A DNA stretch of 64,000 nucleotides from Endozoicomonas sp965196975 (GTDB lineage Bacteria > Pseudomonadota > Gammaproteobacteria > Pseudomonadales > Endozoicomonadaceae), in the NCBI RefSeq assembly GCF_965196975.1, contig NZ_OZ239981.1, positions 992,001 through 1,056,000 of the forward strand, given 5' to 3'. Below are positions 1 through 8,406 of this stretch, in pieces. Under the pieces are notes generated by a model that made no database searches, was not told the origin of the DNA, and was given only the letters and a program-made list of their open reading frames with translations. The translations under genes and the position numbers were made by a program. Each line of letters begins with the position of its first letter. Position 1 is the first letter of the stretch.

Positions 1-540
1 GTGGCGGTCGGGTAACTGGTAACGAGGTCATTGATGGCAACGTCAATAATCTCTTTCAGGATATTTCCCGGATCGACCGAACCATTGGTGATGTTGCCCT
101 GCGTAAGGCGTTTATCGGGATCAGCACCGATAACAATGACATTTATCTCGGCAGTCATTTGATCCTGACCGAGCCTCCCAAGGATAAGAATGTCTCGGTG
201 TTGCTGTTCAATACCGACAGTCAGACCGATGAGCGTTTGGATGCCAGAGACAGAATAGAAAGTTATGTGGTTCCCGGTATCAAAGCATCATGGGAATTGG
301 TCGGCGATCAGCTGGAAGGCCAGCGTGCCATTGTCGGCTATCAGCGTGAGGAATGGGCGGTGCCTGAAATTGGCGAGGTCTATAAGCTCACCACTCCCGA
401 TGGCTTAACCAGCCAGTTTATCCGTATTACTGCCGTTGATCATTCGGTGGTTACGTTTACCTATCACAACGGTACAGAGTATGTGGACTTTAACCGGCGC
501 AAGGTAGAAATGGAGATCAGTGCGCCGCTAATAACCACCT
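1..540 (+). pseudogene. Phage tail/fibre gene copy 1, 5' part, cut by IS66
   Basis: This is the N-terminal part of the large tail/fibre protein that is also encoded from 6265. Positions 1-540 match 6329-6868 base for base, so the start codon lies outside the window and the reading frame begins at position 3. The frame is stopped by the IS66 element that begins at 541. The 8-bp direct repeat AACCACCT at 533-540 and 2140-2147 shows that the gene was continuous before insertion. Its distal part resumes at 2140 and is then fused to tape-measure sequence. I infer a non-functional remnant of a tail gene from a related prophage. Confidence 0.85.
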
Positions 541-2139
541 GTAACTATTCAGCACCCAGCAAAGGCGTATTGTTGTAATTTCGAACCGCTTTAAGAAGCG
601 CCTGAAATATGTTCAACCCCTGCTTTTTAGCAGATGATAAATAGCTTCGGATTCGGGTAAACATGGTACCTCCGTCTTCGCTTCTGAAGCAGCCTGAGAT
701 CTTCTGCTTAAGTTTGGCCATCCTGGCATCACGTTCACTGCCATTGTTATCGAAGGGAATTGAAAAGTCCGACATGAAGCGCAACGTTTCAACCTTAAAC
801 TCAATAAGCCTTTTGAACAGGTTGTAGGCCTTGGTATTCCTGACCTTCTTACGTCCAAGCACCTGTCGTTGTTTTTCCATATAAGCGGTTTCCTTCGTGA
901 GAGCCCTTTGAAGGATTTGGTCGTATATCGTCTCAATGCGAAGCTGTATTGCACCAGGCATTTGAGTCAGACCGGCTGCTTTGTATTTCTTGCAGAAGTG
1001 CCAGGAGAGCGTAAGCAATTTCATCAGCCGCAGAGCCAGCTTATTCGCATCCCTATCGACAACTCCCTGAAGCTCTCTCAGATGATGGGCATTACAAAGC
1101 ACATGCACTGCCGCATAGGCAAAGTAGGACTTCCAATGATCGTGAACCAGAATGCCTGCAAAAGTCAGCAGGATGCCCATTGCATCCATTGCTTCACAAC
1201 CTCGCCTTTCTGAGAGGTAGTAAAGCGTCCATTGGTCATCTCGCATAATGTGTAACCACCACAGTGAACCGTCAACCCGCATGCCAGTTTCATCCGCTCC
1301 TGCAACCGGACTTTCTTGTAAAGCATCGCGGATACTCTGCTCAGTAGAGGCCAGGTTCTCATGGGTATAGGCAACAAAATTGGCAACAGAGCCTGCGCTG
1401 ACACTCATGCAATAAATAGTATTGAAATACTCAGACACCCGGTGATATGGGATGAAGTGATACTGGTTTAAATGAACAGCCATTGCCTGAGTCACTTCTC
1501 CGTATTGAGCAGCGGCTTTCACTCCTTGGGGAAACTCAGCGGTGTTCCGTTTACCACAAGGACATACTTTAACGTCTGCCCAGTACGCGGTAACTTCAAA
1601 TTCTCCGGGTCTACCTGGATCAAAAACCTGTCGCTCAATGTATTTGGTGGGTTTAATATCGATAAGCGAAGACTGGCAACAGCAACATTTTTCAACCTTC
1701 AGATGCCTGACATAATCGGGTAAGGCGACACGTCTCAAACAAGAGCCTTGATGACCTTTCTGGCCACCTGGTTTATTGCCTGAAGATGGTCTAAGGCTTT
1801 TGGGGTTCGGTGTTTCCTGTGAGGAGCAGGGGGCTTCTTTGGAAGATGTATCACCTTTATCACTCCCTTTTTTACTGGGCTTTTGATAACCATCTGACGA
1901 TGGTGGCTTACTACTGTTTTGACTGTTTTTATTAACCCTTTCTTCCAGTTCGCTGCAACGTTCCCGTAAAAGCGCATTCTCGGTCCGAAGCTCTTCATTC
2001 TCTTTAAGGAGAGCTTCGGTAAACGGAGTAGCTGGGAAGTCTGGTTCCATACTGGAGATTTGTTAGAAAAATTGAGTATAAGATGATGGTCGAAAAATCA
2101 GAAAATTCCAGATTTATATGAAGGGTGCTGAATAGTTAC
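541..2139 (-). mobile_element. IS66-family insertion sequence, copy 1
   Basis: A 1599-bp element bounded by perfect 17-bp terminal inverted repeats (GTAACTATTCAGCACCC inward from 541 and from 2139). It is flanked by the 8-bp target duplication AACCACCT (533-540 and 2140-2147). The size, the 8-bp duplication and the single long transposase gene fit the IS66 branch that carries only the tnpC-type gene (ISBst12-like). Two further same-length copies lie at 11576-13174 and 28439-30037, which points to recent transposition. This copy interrupts a phage tail gene. Confidence 0.95.
545..2050 (-). CDS. IS66-family transposase (TnpC type)
   Basis: A 501-residue DDE transposase. The N-terminus has a leucine-zipper-like coiled coil (about residues 10-45) followed by a polar linker. 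A cysteine-rich zinc-binding segment follows (KCCCCQSS, then CPCGKR). The catalytic core has the acidic residues in GADETGMRVDG, HDHWKSY and NNGSERD, as expected of IS66 TnpC. The stop codon lies inside the terminal inverted repeat, so the gene fills the element. No tnpA or tnpB accompanies it. The protein is identical to that of copy 2 and differs at one residue from copy 3, so it is probably active. Confidence 0.95.
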   Translation of the reverse strand: MEPDFPATPFTEALLKENEELRTENALLRERCSELEERVNKNSQNSSKPPSSDGYQKPSKKGSDKGDTSSKEAPCSSQETPNPKSLRPSSGNKPGGQKGHQGSCLRRVALPDYVRHLKVEKCCCCQSSLIDIKPTKYIERQVFDPGRPGEFEVTAYWADVKVCPCGKRNTAEFPQGVKAAAQYGEVTQAMAVHLNQYHFIPYHRVSEYFNTIYCMSVSAGSVANFVAYTHENLASTEQSIRDALQESPVAGADETGMRVDGSLWWLHIMRDDQWTLYYLSERRGCEAMDAMGILLTFAGILVHDHWKSYFAYAAVHVLCNAHHLRELQGVVDRDANKLALRLMKLLTLSWHFCKKYKAAGLTQMPGAIQLRIETIYDQILQRALTKETAYMEKQRQVLGRKKVRNTKAYNLFKRLIEFKVETLRFMSDFSIPFDNNGSERDARMAKLKQKISGCFRSEDGGTMFTRIRSYLSSAKKQGLNIFQALLKAVRNYNNTPLLGAE

Positions 2140-4282
2140 AACCACCTTTGTCGGAGCGCAGCCAGTTCCCGGAGAACCGGAGGGAGAAACCAGCACCATT
2201 TATGGCACACAGATCGCCGACACCTCCCGTTATTATGGTATTCAGCCATTGAGTGCCAATGTGACCGCTGGCGACTTAACGGTTAAGGCCGAGAGCGTTT
2301 ATGCGCCACTGGTGCCGAGTGCCAAGGTGGAAAGCCCACTATTGGATCAATACGGTGGCTATACCGGCAAAACGATGGTGGCCACTGCTGATACTACCCG
2401 TTCGGTCAGCTGCCGTTTTGTGCATATTACCGGCAACCAGAGCCGAACCTATGTCCAGCGCGGCGTATTACCTAAAACGCTTTCACTGTCCCTCGATATT
2501 GCGGACAGTGGTGCTCTGGAGTACACCAAGAATTTGCTCGGGTCGATCACCCTGAAAATAGAGGCGATGAATCAGGACGGTCGCTTGCAGGCTCTCGCGA
2601 AAAAGATCAGCGATGCTTTTATTGCCATGGGCGAGGCCATTCAATCGGCGCTGTCTGGCCTTTCTTTTGACGGGTTTGTTTCAAAGGTAGAAACCAGCTT
2701 TGCCACCCTCACCACGGTGATGGATAAGCTGAAAACCACCTTTACGGTAACTGGCAATACCGTCACTTTCTTTTTCAACAGTTTTACGCTGGCGGTGAAA
2801 GGTTTTGCGACCGCATTTCTCTATACCATCGGAGAAATCATCTTCGGATGGGGAAAGCTGGCGGAGGTTGTGGGAGCTGACTCCATTGCCAAAGAGATGC
2901 AGGCAACGACGGAGTACCTGCGTTCTCTTGGTAAAGAGTTTGCCAAACAAACCGGTGAAGATGCCAATGCCGCCAAAGACGCATTGGTGGGTATTTACGA
3001 AGCCCTTTCGAAAAAGCATGAACAGGCACAAAAAGACATTCGTCGTGAAAGCAAGGTGACCTGGGATCAGGTACGAGAAGAACAGGAGCGTTACCGGGCA
3101 GACGTTGAGCAGACTGGCAAAACCGCAGAGCAGGCAGCAGCAACCACCAAAGCGGCGTTTACCGATGCAGCCGATGCTATCAACCAAATCAACGGGGCTG
3201 AAACCCGCACCGAATTAGCCAGCCTTGGCGTAGCACTGGCCGAAGCCTTTTCTGCCGGAACACTCTCTCAGGAAGAATATACCCAGGCACTGGAGGCCAG
3301 TCGCCAGAAGCTGGCGCAACTGAAAAAAGAGGCGGAAGACGCAAGCCAGAGTATTGATAAAGTCACCGAGGCTGGCGAGCAACAAACCGCAGCTCTTGAA
3401 GACACCGCTTCCATTGCCGGAGTCATGGCTGGTCATTACAACACTCTGGCCGAAGAACTACAGGGCATGAGTGGTGCTGCGCACGATACCTTTGTGGCGA
3501 TGAATGGCGTGGGTAACGTCAACACCGAGCAGGCGATCAGCAGCATTGCCGAACTGAAAAGTCAGCTGGAAGAAACCCGAGAAGAACTCAACAAGCTACA
3601 GCACTCTTATACCTTCGATGTAACCGGCATAAGTAGCTGGATGAATGAGACTGCGAAAAATGCTGCCTATGTCAAAAGTCAGTATTTAGAGCAGAAGATC
3701 GCCCTCGAAGAACTGTTAGAGAGTTATGAGCAGGGTGACTATATCGCTAGACGCTTTCTCCGTCAGGGCGAGCGAGCCGCTGATACGATGAACCTCCTGA
3801 ACAATCAGGATTTAGACCGCCTAAACAGTGCCATTCGCTCGGCAGAGCAAAACATGGCCAGCCTTGGGGTGAGCTCCCGAAATACCCTCAACAGTCTGCA
3901 AGATGAACTGGATGAATTACAGGGCAGGCAGTCGGATATTGAGCAACGCCGTTATCAAACGCAGCGTGACGATCTGAAGGCACAGCAGGCCGAGGCTATT
4001 GCCAAAGGGGATCAGGAGGCGATCAAGAATATCACCTCTGCCCTGCGGATCAGTGAGCAGATTTACAACGAACGTATCCGGCAGGCCAACAATGAAAAAG
4101 CCCAAACCCTCCAAGAGAGCCAGGTGAGTAAATCGGCACCAACCATCCGAACTACACAACCGGCTCCACAAAAAATTATCCGGCTCGAATATCCCGGCGG
4201 TGCAGTCAATATCGGCATTGATTCAACGGATGAAACCAAACTGCTGGAAGCCCTGAAAAATGCAGGCATGAGGACGGTCTGA
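2140..4282 (+). pseudogene. Chimeric remnant: fibre fragment fused to tape-measure C-terminus
   Basis: From 2140 to about 2497 the sequence continues tail/fibre copy 1 (matches 6861-7218 with one visible difference, near 2323). At CTCGAT|ATTGCGG it switches without spacer to the tape-measure gene, matching 59091-60875 to the TGA at 4282. The fused frame is open (677 codons from a TTG at 2249) but has no Shine-Dalgarno site, and its natural start is cut off by IS66. The tape-measure half is nearly identical to the intact gene at first and then drifts after about position 3130. The two parents share no clear homology at the join, which suggests an illegitimate deletion between neighbouring prophages. 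Translation product unlikely. Confidence 0.85.
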
Positions 4283-4671
4283 TGCAACTGGACACCATTA
4301 CCCTCCCGGACGATCTTCTCTGGATCAATGAGTTTGAATGGAACCCCGTCGAGCAGAATACAGAGCGGAGCCTGACCGGTGCTTTGCTGGTGCAGGAAGG
4401 GCAATTCAATTATGGAAGGCCAATCGAGCTATCTGGAAGCGGCGAGGCCGGTTGGGTATCCCGGCTGACCGTTAAGAACCTGTTTGCACTCTCCAAAGCG
4501 GCCAATAAAACCATGACTCTAACGCTCCCGGATAGTCGCCAGTTCTCCGTTATCTTTGATCGGTCTAACGGTGCTCCTGTAGAGGCGCAGCAGGTTATGC
4601 CGTTCGCCTATCCAGATGACAGCGATCAATACCTTCTGACCCTTCGCTTGTTGACCGTTCACTCAGGGTGA
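4282..4671 (+). CDS. Distal tail protein downstream of tape measure (copy A)
   Basis: A 129-residue protein whose ATG overlaps the tape-measure TGA (TGATG). The same arrangement occurs at 60875, where the paralogue is close to identical over most of its length. Position directly after the tape measure suggests a small distal-tail or tail-tip component, like lambda gpM; no domain is recognisable, so the role is inferred from order. The last 15 or so residues differ completely from those of the paralogue, and the end overlaps the minus-strand repeat gene by 13 bp. This is where the cargo slot begins. Confidence 0.7.
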   Translation: MQLDTITLPDDLLWINEFEWNPVEQNTERSLTGALLVQEGQFNYGRPIELSGSGEAGWVSRLTVKNLFALSKAANKTMTLTLPDSRQFSVIFDRSNGAPVEAQQVMPFAYPDDSDQYLLTLRLLTVHSG

Positions 4672-6125
4672 GGGTTCGATCGGGACTGTAAATATTCCTT
4701 CAGTTTTAAGACTGAAAAGCGGGGGGGGGGGGGGGGAGAAATGGATGTTGATCCAACCTCATTATTCTTAGCTATATTTGATTCTTTTATAAGGGCAGTA
4801 GCTTGCTTACCAGCGATTCGTGCTTGTTCTCTATCACCGGTATTCTTCAAAACTTCATAGTAAGCCTTCTGGTAAGCCTTCCGTTTCTCGGACTGTGCCC
4901 AAGCTTGTTTGGAAGCCTTCCCTTTCTCGGACTGTGCCCAAGCTTGTTTGGAAGCCTTCCCTTTCTCGGACTGTGCCCAAGCTTGTTTGGAAGCCTTCCG
5001 TTTCTCGGACTGTGCGTAAGCCTTCTGGTAAGCCTTCCGTTTCTCGGACTGTGCGTAAGCCTTCTGGTAAGCCTTCCGTTTCTCGGACTGTGCGTAAGCC
5101 TTCCCTTTCTCGGACTGTGCCCAAGCTTGTTTGGAAGCCTTCCGTTTCTCGGACTGTGCGTAAGCCTTCCGTTTCTCGGACTGTGCGTAAGCCTTCCCTT
5201 TCTCGGACTGTGCGTAAGCCTTCTGGTAAGCCTTCCGTTTCTCGGACTGTGCGTAAGCCTTCTGGTAAGCCTTCCCTTTCTCGGACTGTGCCCAAGCTTG
5301 TTTGGAAGCCTTCCCTTTCTCGGACTGTGCGTAAGCCTTCTGGTAAGCCTTCCGTTTCTCGGACTGTGCGTAAGCCTTCCCTTTCTCGGACTGTGCGTAA
5401 GCTTGTTTGGAAGCCTTCCGTTTCTCGGACTGTGCGTAAGCCTTCTGGTAAGCCTTCCGTTTCTCGGACTGTGCGTAAGCCTTCTGGTAAGCCTTCCCTT
5501 TCTCGGACTGTGCGTAAGCCTTCTGGTAAGCCTTCCGTTTCTCGGACTGTGCGTAAGCCTTCTGGGAAGCCTCTCCGGGCGTGATGGTCAGGGGTTCACT
5601 AATGACAATTGATTCATGTCTTTCAATTTCAGCAGTTGCATTTGTAACTTGCTGCTGAATGCCTGTATTTAACGGACTAATTATAGCAACTGGCCGCGAT
5701 GATGACTGAGAAAAATTAACAGATGTTTTTCCACAGGACTCATCTTGAGGAGGGGAGGATATATCGGTAGGTGCATTCAGTTCCGTATATCTTAACTCAT
5801 CTGATGATGTTTCATTTGGACCTGAATACCTATCTAGCCCATCAAGTGGAATATCAGCTAAATTATCACCTGAAATAAAATTACTATCTAATGTAGAAGG
5901 TCCAACAACATATTGATTCAATGGATTAACAGAGTAAGCATTATTTTGGACTGCATCAGGTTGACTAACATAAGCGGGTGAAGGAGGTTCAAGAGTCTGC
6001 ACAGAAAAACCAGACATACACGGCTGTGAACCAAAAGCCACAGATGGGTCAAAAGATGCTTCTTCTAACTCCTGAAGATAGGAAAAATCAGGAACGAAAT
6101 TTGAATCTAAGTTAAACCTGTCCAT
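4659..6125 (-). CDS. Lysine-rich AQSEK-repeat protein, tail-module cargo
   Basis: A 488-residue protein of unknown function on the strand opposite to the tail operon. Residues 1 to about 185 are acidic, Ser/Pro/Asn-rich and low in predicted structure. Residues about 186-425 consist of 19 copies of a motif around YAQSEKRKAYQKA, in 13-residue units with some 9-residue units. A short unique tail follows (with the segment YYEVLKNTGDREQARIAG), then a proline run coded by 16 consecutive C, then about 20 residues. Repeats are strongly basic and probably helical, so nucleic acid or nuclear interaction is possible but unproven. No signal peptide is visible and no Shine-Dalgarno site precedes the ATG. 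Composition is AT-rich in the non-repeat part, unlike the tail genes on either side, suggesting transfer. Confidence 0.75.
   Translation of the reverse strand: MDRFNLDSNFVPDFSYLQELEEASFDPSVAFGSQPCMSGFSVQTLEPPSPAYVSQPDAVQNNAYSVNPLNQYVVGPSTLDSNFISGDNLADIPLDGLDRYSGPNETSSDELRYTELNAPTDISSPPQDESCGKTSVNFSQSSSRPVAIISPLNTGIQQQVTNATAEIERHESIVISEPLTITPGEASQKAYAQSEKRKAYQKAYAQSEKGKAYQKAYAQSEKRKAYQKAYAQSEKRKASKQAYAQSEKGKAYAQSEKRKAYQKAYAQSEKGKASKQAWAQSEKGKAYQKAYAQSEKRKAYQKAYAQSEKGKAYAQSEKRKAYAQSEKRKASKQAWAQSEKGKAYAQSEKRKAYQKAYAQSEKRKAYQKAYAQSEKRKASKQAWAQSEKGKASKQAWAQSEKGKASKQAWAQSEKRKAYQKAYYEVLKNTGDREQARIAGKQATALIKESNIAKNNEVGSTSISPPPPPRFSVLKLKEYLQSRSNPHPE
4721..4736. repeat. G16 homopolymer inside a coding region
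   Basis: Sixteen consecutive G on the plus strand, read as C on the minus strand, encode five prolines plus the first base of an Arg codon near the end of the AQSEK-repeat protein. Loss of one base would end the protein after five residues (A-F-Q-S-stop). Gain of one base would give a different tail of about 19 residues. Tracts of this length commonly slip during replication. The exact length could also be a sequencing artefact. Confidence 0.8.
4858..5571 (-). repeat. Tandem 39/27-bp coding repeats
   Basis: Nineteen near-identical units, each containing TTCTCGGACTG on the plus strand. Full units are 39 bp (13 codons), and shorter 27-bp (9-codon) units are interspersed. Variation is almost limited to three switches: GGA versus CGG-type codons (Gly/Arg in EKGKA or EKRKA), AYQKAY versus ASKQAW, and unit length. 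All units stay in frame. The uniformity suggests recent expansion or homogenisation by recombination. There are no unique spacers, so this is not a CRISPR array. Confidence 0.95.
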
Positions 6126-6180
6126 TGAATTATTGAATTATTGAATTATTGAATTATTGAATTATTGAATTATTGAATTA
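6126..6180. repeat. Octanucleotide repeat TGAATTAT, about 6.9 copies
   Basis: Perfect tandem copies of an 8-bp unit abut the start codon of the minus-strand repeat gene (ATG complement at 6123-6125). They therefore form its 5' untranslated region or lie in its promoter. Upstream of the zinc-finger gene in the other prophage, 61909-61932 shows three degenerate units with the same 8-bp period. Copy number changes here would alter leader length or promoter spacing. Confidence 0.9.
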
Positions 6181-6264
6181 CAGCTTAAGACCACGCTTTC
6201 TTATAAAAGTTCCTCCCTTCACAACTCATTCACTATTTATGTCAACCAAGCATAAGGATTTGCT

Positions 6265-8217
6265 ATGGCTATTACTAATAGCGATGTAAAACTCTTCGAA
6301 AGCCAGCGCCTCACCGATGAGGAAGACGGTGGCGGTCGGGTAACTGGTAACGAGGTCATTGATGGCAACGTCAATAATCTCTTTCAGGATATTTCCCGGA
6401 TCGACCGAACCATTGGTGATGTTGCCCTGCGTAAGGCGTTTATCGGGATCAGCACCGATAACAATGACATTTATCTCGGCAGTCATTTGATCCTGACCGA
6501 GCCTCCCAAGGATAAGAATGTCTCGGTGTTGCTGTTCAATACCGACAGTCAGACCGATGAGCGTTTGGATGCCAGAGACAGAATAGAAAGTTATGTGGTT
6601 CCCGGTATCAAAGCATCATGGGAATTGGTCGGCGATCAGCTGGAAGGCCAGCGTGCCATTGTCGGCTATCAGCGTGAGGAATGGGCGGTGCCTGAAATTG
6701 GCGAGGTCTATAAGCTCACCACTCCCGATGGCTTAACCAGCCAGTTTATCCGTATTACTGCCGTTGATCATTCGGTGGTTACGTTTACCTATCACAACGG
6801 TACAGAGTATGTGGACTTTAACCGGCGCAAGGTAGAAATGGAGATCAGTGCGCCGCTAATAACCACCTTTGTCGGAGCGCAGCCAGTTCCCGGAGAACCG
6901 GAGGGAGAAACCAGCACCATTTATGGCACACAGATCGCCGACACCTCCCGTTATTATGGTATTCAGCCATTGAGTGCCAATGTGACCGCTGGCGACTTAA
7001 CGGTTAAGGCCGAGAGCGTTTATGCGCCACTGGTGCCGAGTGCCAGGGTGGAAAGCCCACTATTGGATCAATACGGTGGCTATACCGGCAAAACGATGGT
7101 GGCCACTGCTGATACTACCCGTTCGGTCAGCTGCCGTTTTGTGCATATTACCGGCAACCAGAGCCGAACCTATGTCCAGCGCGGCGTATTACCTAAAACG
7201 CTTTCACTGTCCCTCGATGGCGGCACCTTTGAAGATGACGGTGCGGGTCATCTGCTCCATAAAAGCGGGACCAATAATTTCAGCAAATTGACCGTGGATT
7301 ATGACCTTGGGGAGGTTAACGTCTGGCGAGCGAGCAGCTATACCACGGCCACCGCCAATGCGACCTATCAGCCTGCCGTGGCGATTACCGGGGCTGCGAT
7401 CAGCGGGGCTATCCCGATCACCAACCAGAACCGGGGCTTTAACTACACCCTGAATATGGCCGAGGCCAAACCAAGGCCGGGAACACTGGTGGTCAGCTAT
7501 ATCGCCTTGGGTAAATGGCAGGATATTCGAGATACTGGCGCAGGCCAGATGACCGGGTCGGGAACCGGAACCATTATCTTTTCAACAGGATCGGCTGCGA
7601 TCACCCTCGATGCGCTGCCTGATCCTGACAGTGCCATCGTCTTTAGCTATGTGGCGCAGAATGATGATGAGGTGACGATCAGAACCGGCTCGGTGCCTGT
7701 GGATGATATGACCTTTCGCCATACCGTCGAGAAACCCGGTATTAAACCCGGCTCGATGACGGTGACGTATGTTTCCTCCGGCGAGAATAAAACCCTGACC
7801 GATCAGGGCAACGGCCTGCTGACTGGCGATGGTAACGGTGCCATTCATTACGCACCCGGCGAGTTGAGCTTTAAGCTGGATTTCCTGCCGGACAGTGGCA
7901 CCGAGATTCAACTGATCTATGAGGAAGGCACCAGTGCCGGTGGCGAGGTGATTGTCTCGGTGGATGGTCAGGGCGTAATGAGTGGCACCATTCCCGGTGC
8001 TCCCTTGCTCCCAGGTTCTATCCAGCTGCAATTTCTGGTCGAGCAGCTGTCCAACGTACCGAGCGAAACCAGAAACGAGGATGACTGGACTACCTATGAA
8101 ACCACCCGGAACGTGGCCAAGCAGATCAGCGACGATACAACGGGTGGCTGGCGGGGTGTTACTGGCAGCATTGATTACCAGACCGGGGCGTTTACCATTC
8201 TGGCGTTGGAGCAGTAA
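6265..8217 (+). CDS. Large tail/fibre protein copy 2, N-terminal half (ends at in-frame TAA)
   Basis: A 650-residue product starting at an ATG preceded by AAGGA with 8-bp spacing. It is the best preserved copy of a tail protein found three times in the window (also from 1 and from 62010). Residues about 400-540 contain two related segments of about 65 residues (GTLVVSYIALGKW..., GSMTVTYVSSGEN...) ending in LPD motifs, which look like stacked beta modules. The frame stays open after the TAA at 8215-8217 and continues without shift to 9789, so the native protein was about 1174 residues. Role as fibre or tail-tip protein is inferred from its place after the tape measure. Confidence 0.75.
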   Translation: MAITNSDVKLFESQRLTDEEDGGGRVTGNEVIDGNVNNLFQDISRIDRTIGDVALRKAFIGISTDNNDIYLGSHLILTEPPKDKNVSVLLFNTDSQTDERLDARDRIESYVVPGIKASWELVGDQLEGQRAIVGYQREEWAVPEIGEVYKLTTPDGLTSQFIRITAVDHSVVTFTYHNGTEYVDFNRRKVEMEISAPLITTFVGAQPVPGEPEGETSTIYGTQIADTSRYYGIQPLSANVTAGDLTVKAESVYAPLVPSARVESPLLDQYGGYTGKTMVATADTTRSVSCRFVHITGNQSRTYVQRGVLPKTLSLSLDGGTFEDDGAGHLLHKSGTNNFSKLTVDYDLGEVNVWRASSYTTATANATYQPAVAITGAAISGAIPITNQNRGFNYTLNMAEAKPRPGTLVVSYIALGKWQDIRDTGAGQMTGSGTGTIIFSTGSAAITLDALPDPDSAIVFSYVAQNDDEVTIRTGSVPVDDMTFRHTVEKPGIKPGSMTVTYVSSGENKTLTDQGNGLLTGDGNGAIHYAPGELSFKLDFLPDSGTEIQLIYEEGTSAGGEVIVSVDGQGVMSGTIPGAPLLPGSIQLQFLVEQLSNVPSETRNEDDWTTYETTRNVAKQISDDTTGGWRGVTGSIDYQTGAFTILALEQ

Positions 8218-8406
8218 ACCTATCCTGAATACGTCATCAAGCAGACGTTTAATGGTTATGTCCGAAAGCTGGACGTAACCAACACCGCCAAAACCCAAAC
8301 CTTCAACGGCAGCACCATTACCGCCATTGCACAGGCGAGCAACCTCGCTCACGCACCGTACAACGAGAATATCACCTCGCCAGAACTGACCATTGATCTG
8401 CTGCCC

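Noticed and set aside
4858..5571. CRISPR-like array
   Set aside because: The units are contiguous, in frame and lack unique spacers; they are coding repeats of a lysine-rich protein.
4803..5612. Long open frames on the plus strand (Leu/Phe/Gly/Ser-rich) and a second minus-strand frame over the repeat region
   Set aside because: The 39- and 27-bp units keep every frame open; only the 4659-6125 frame has a non-repetitive start and end with protein-like composition.
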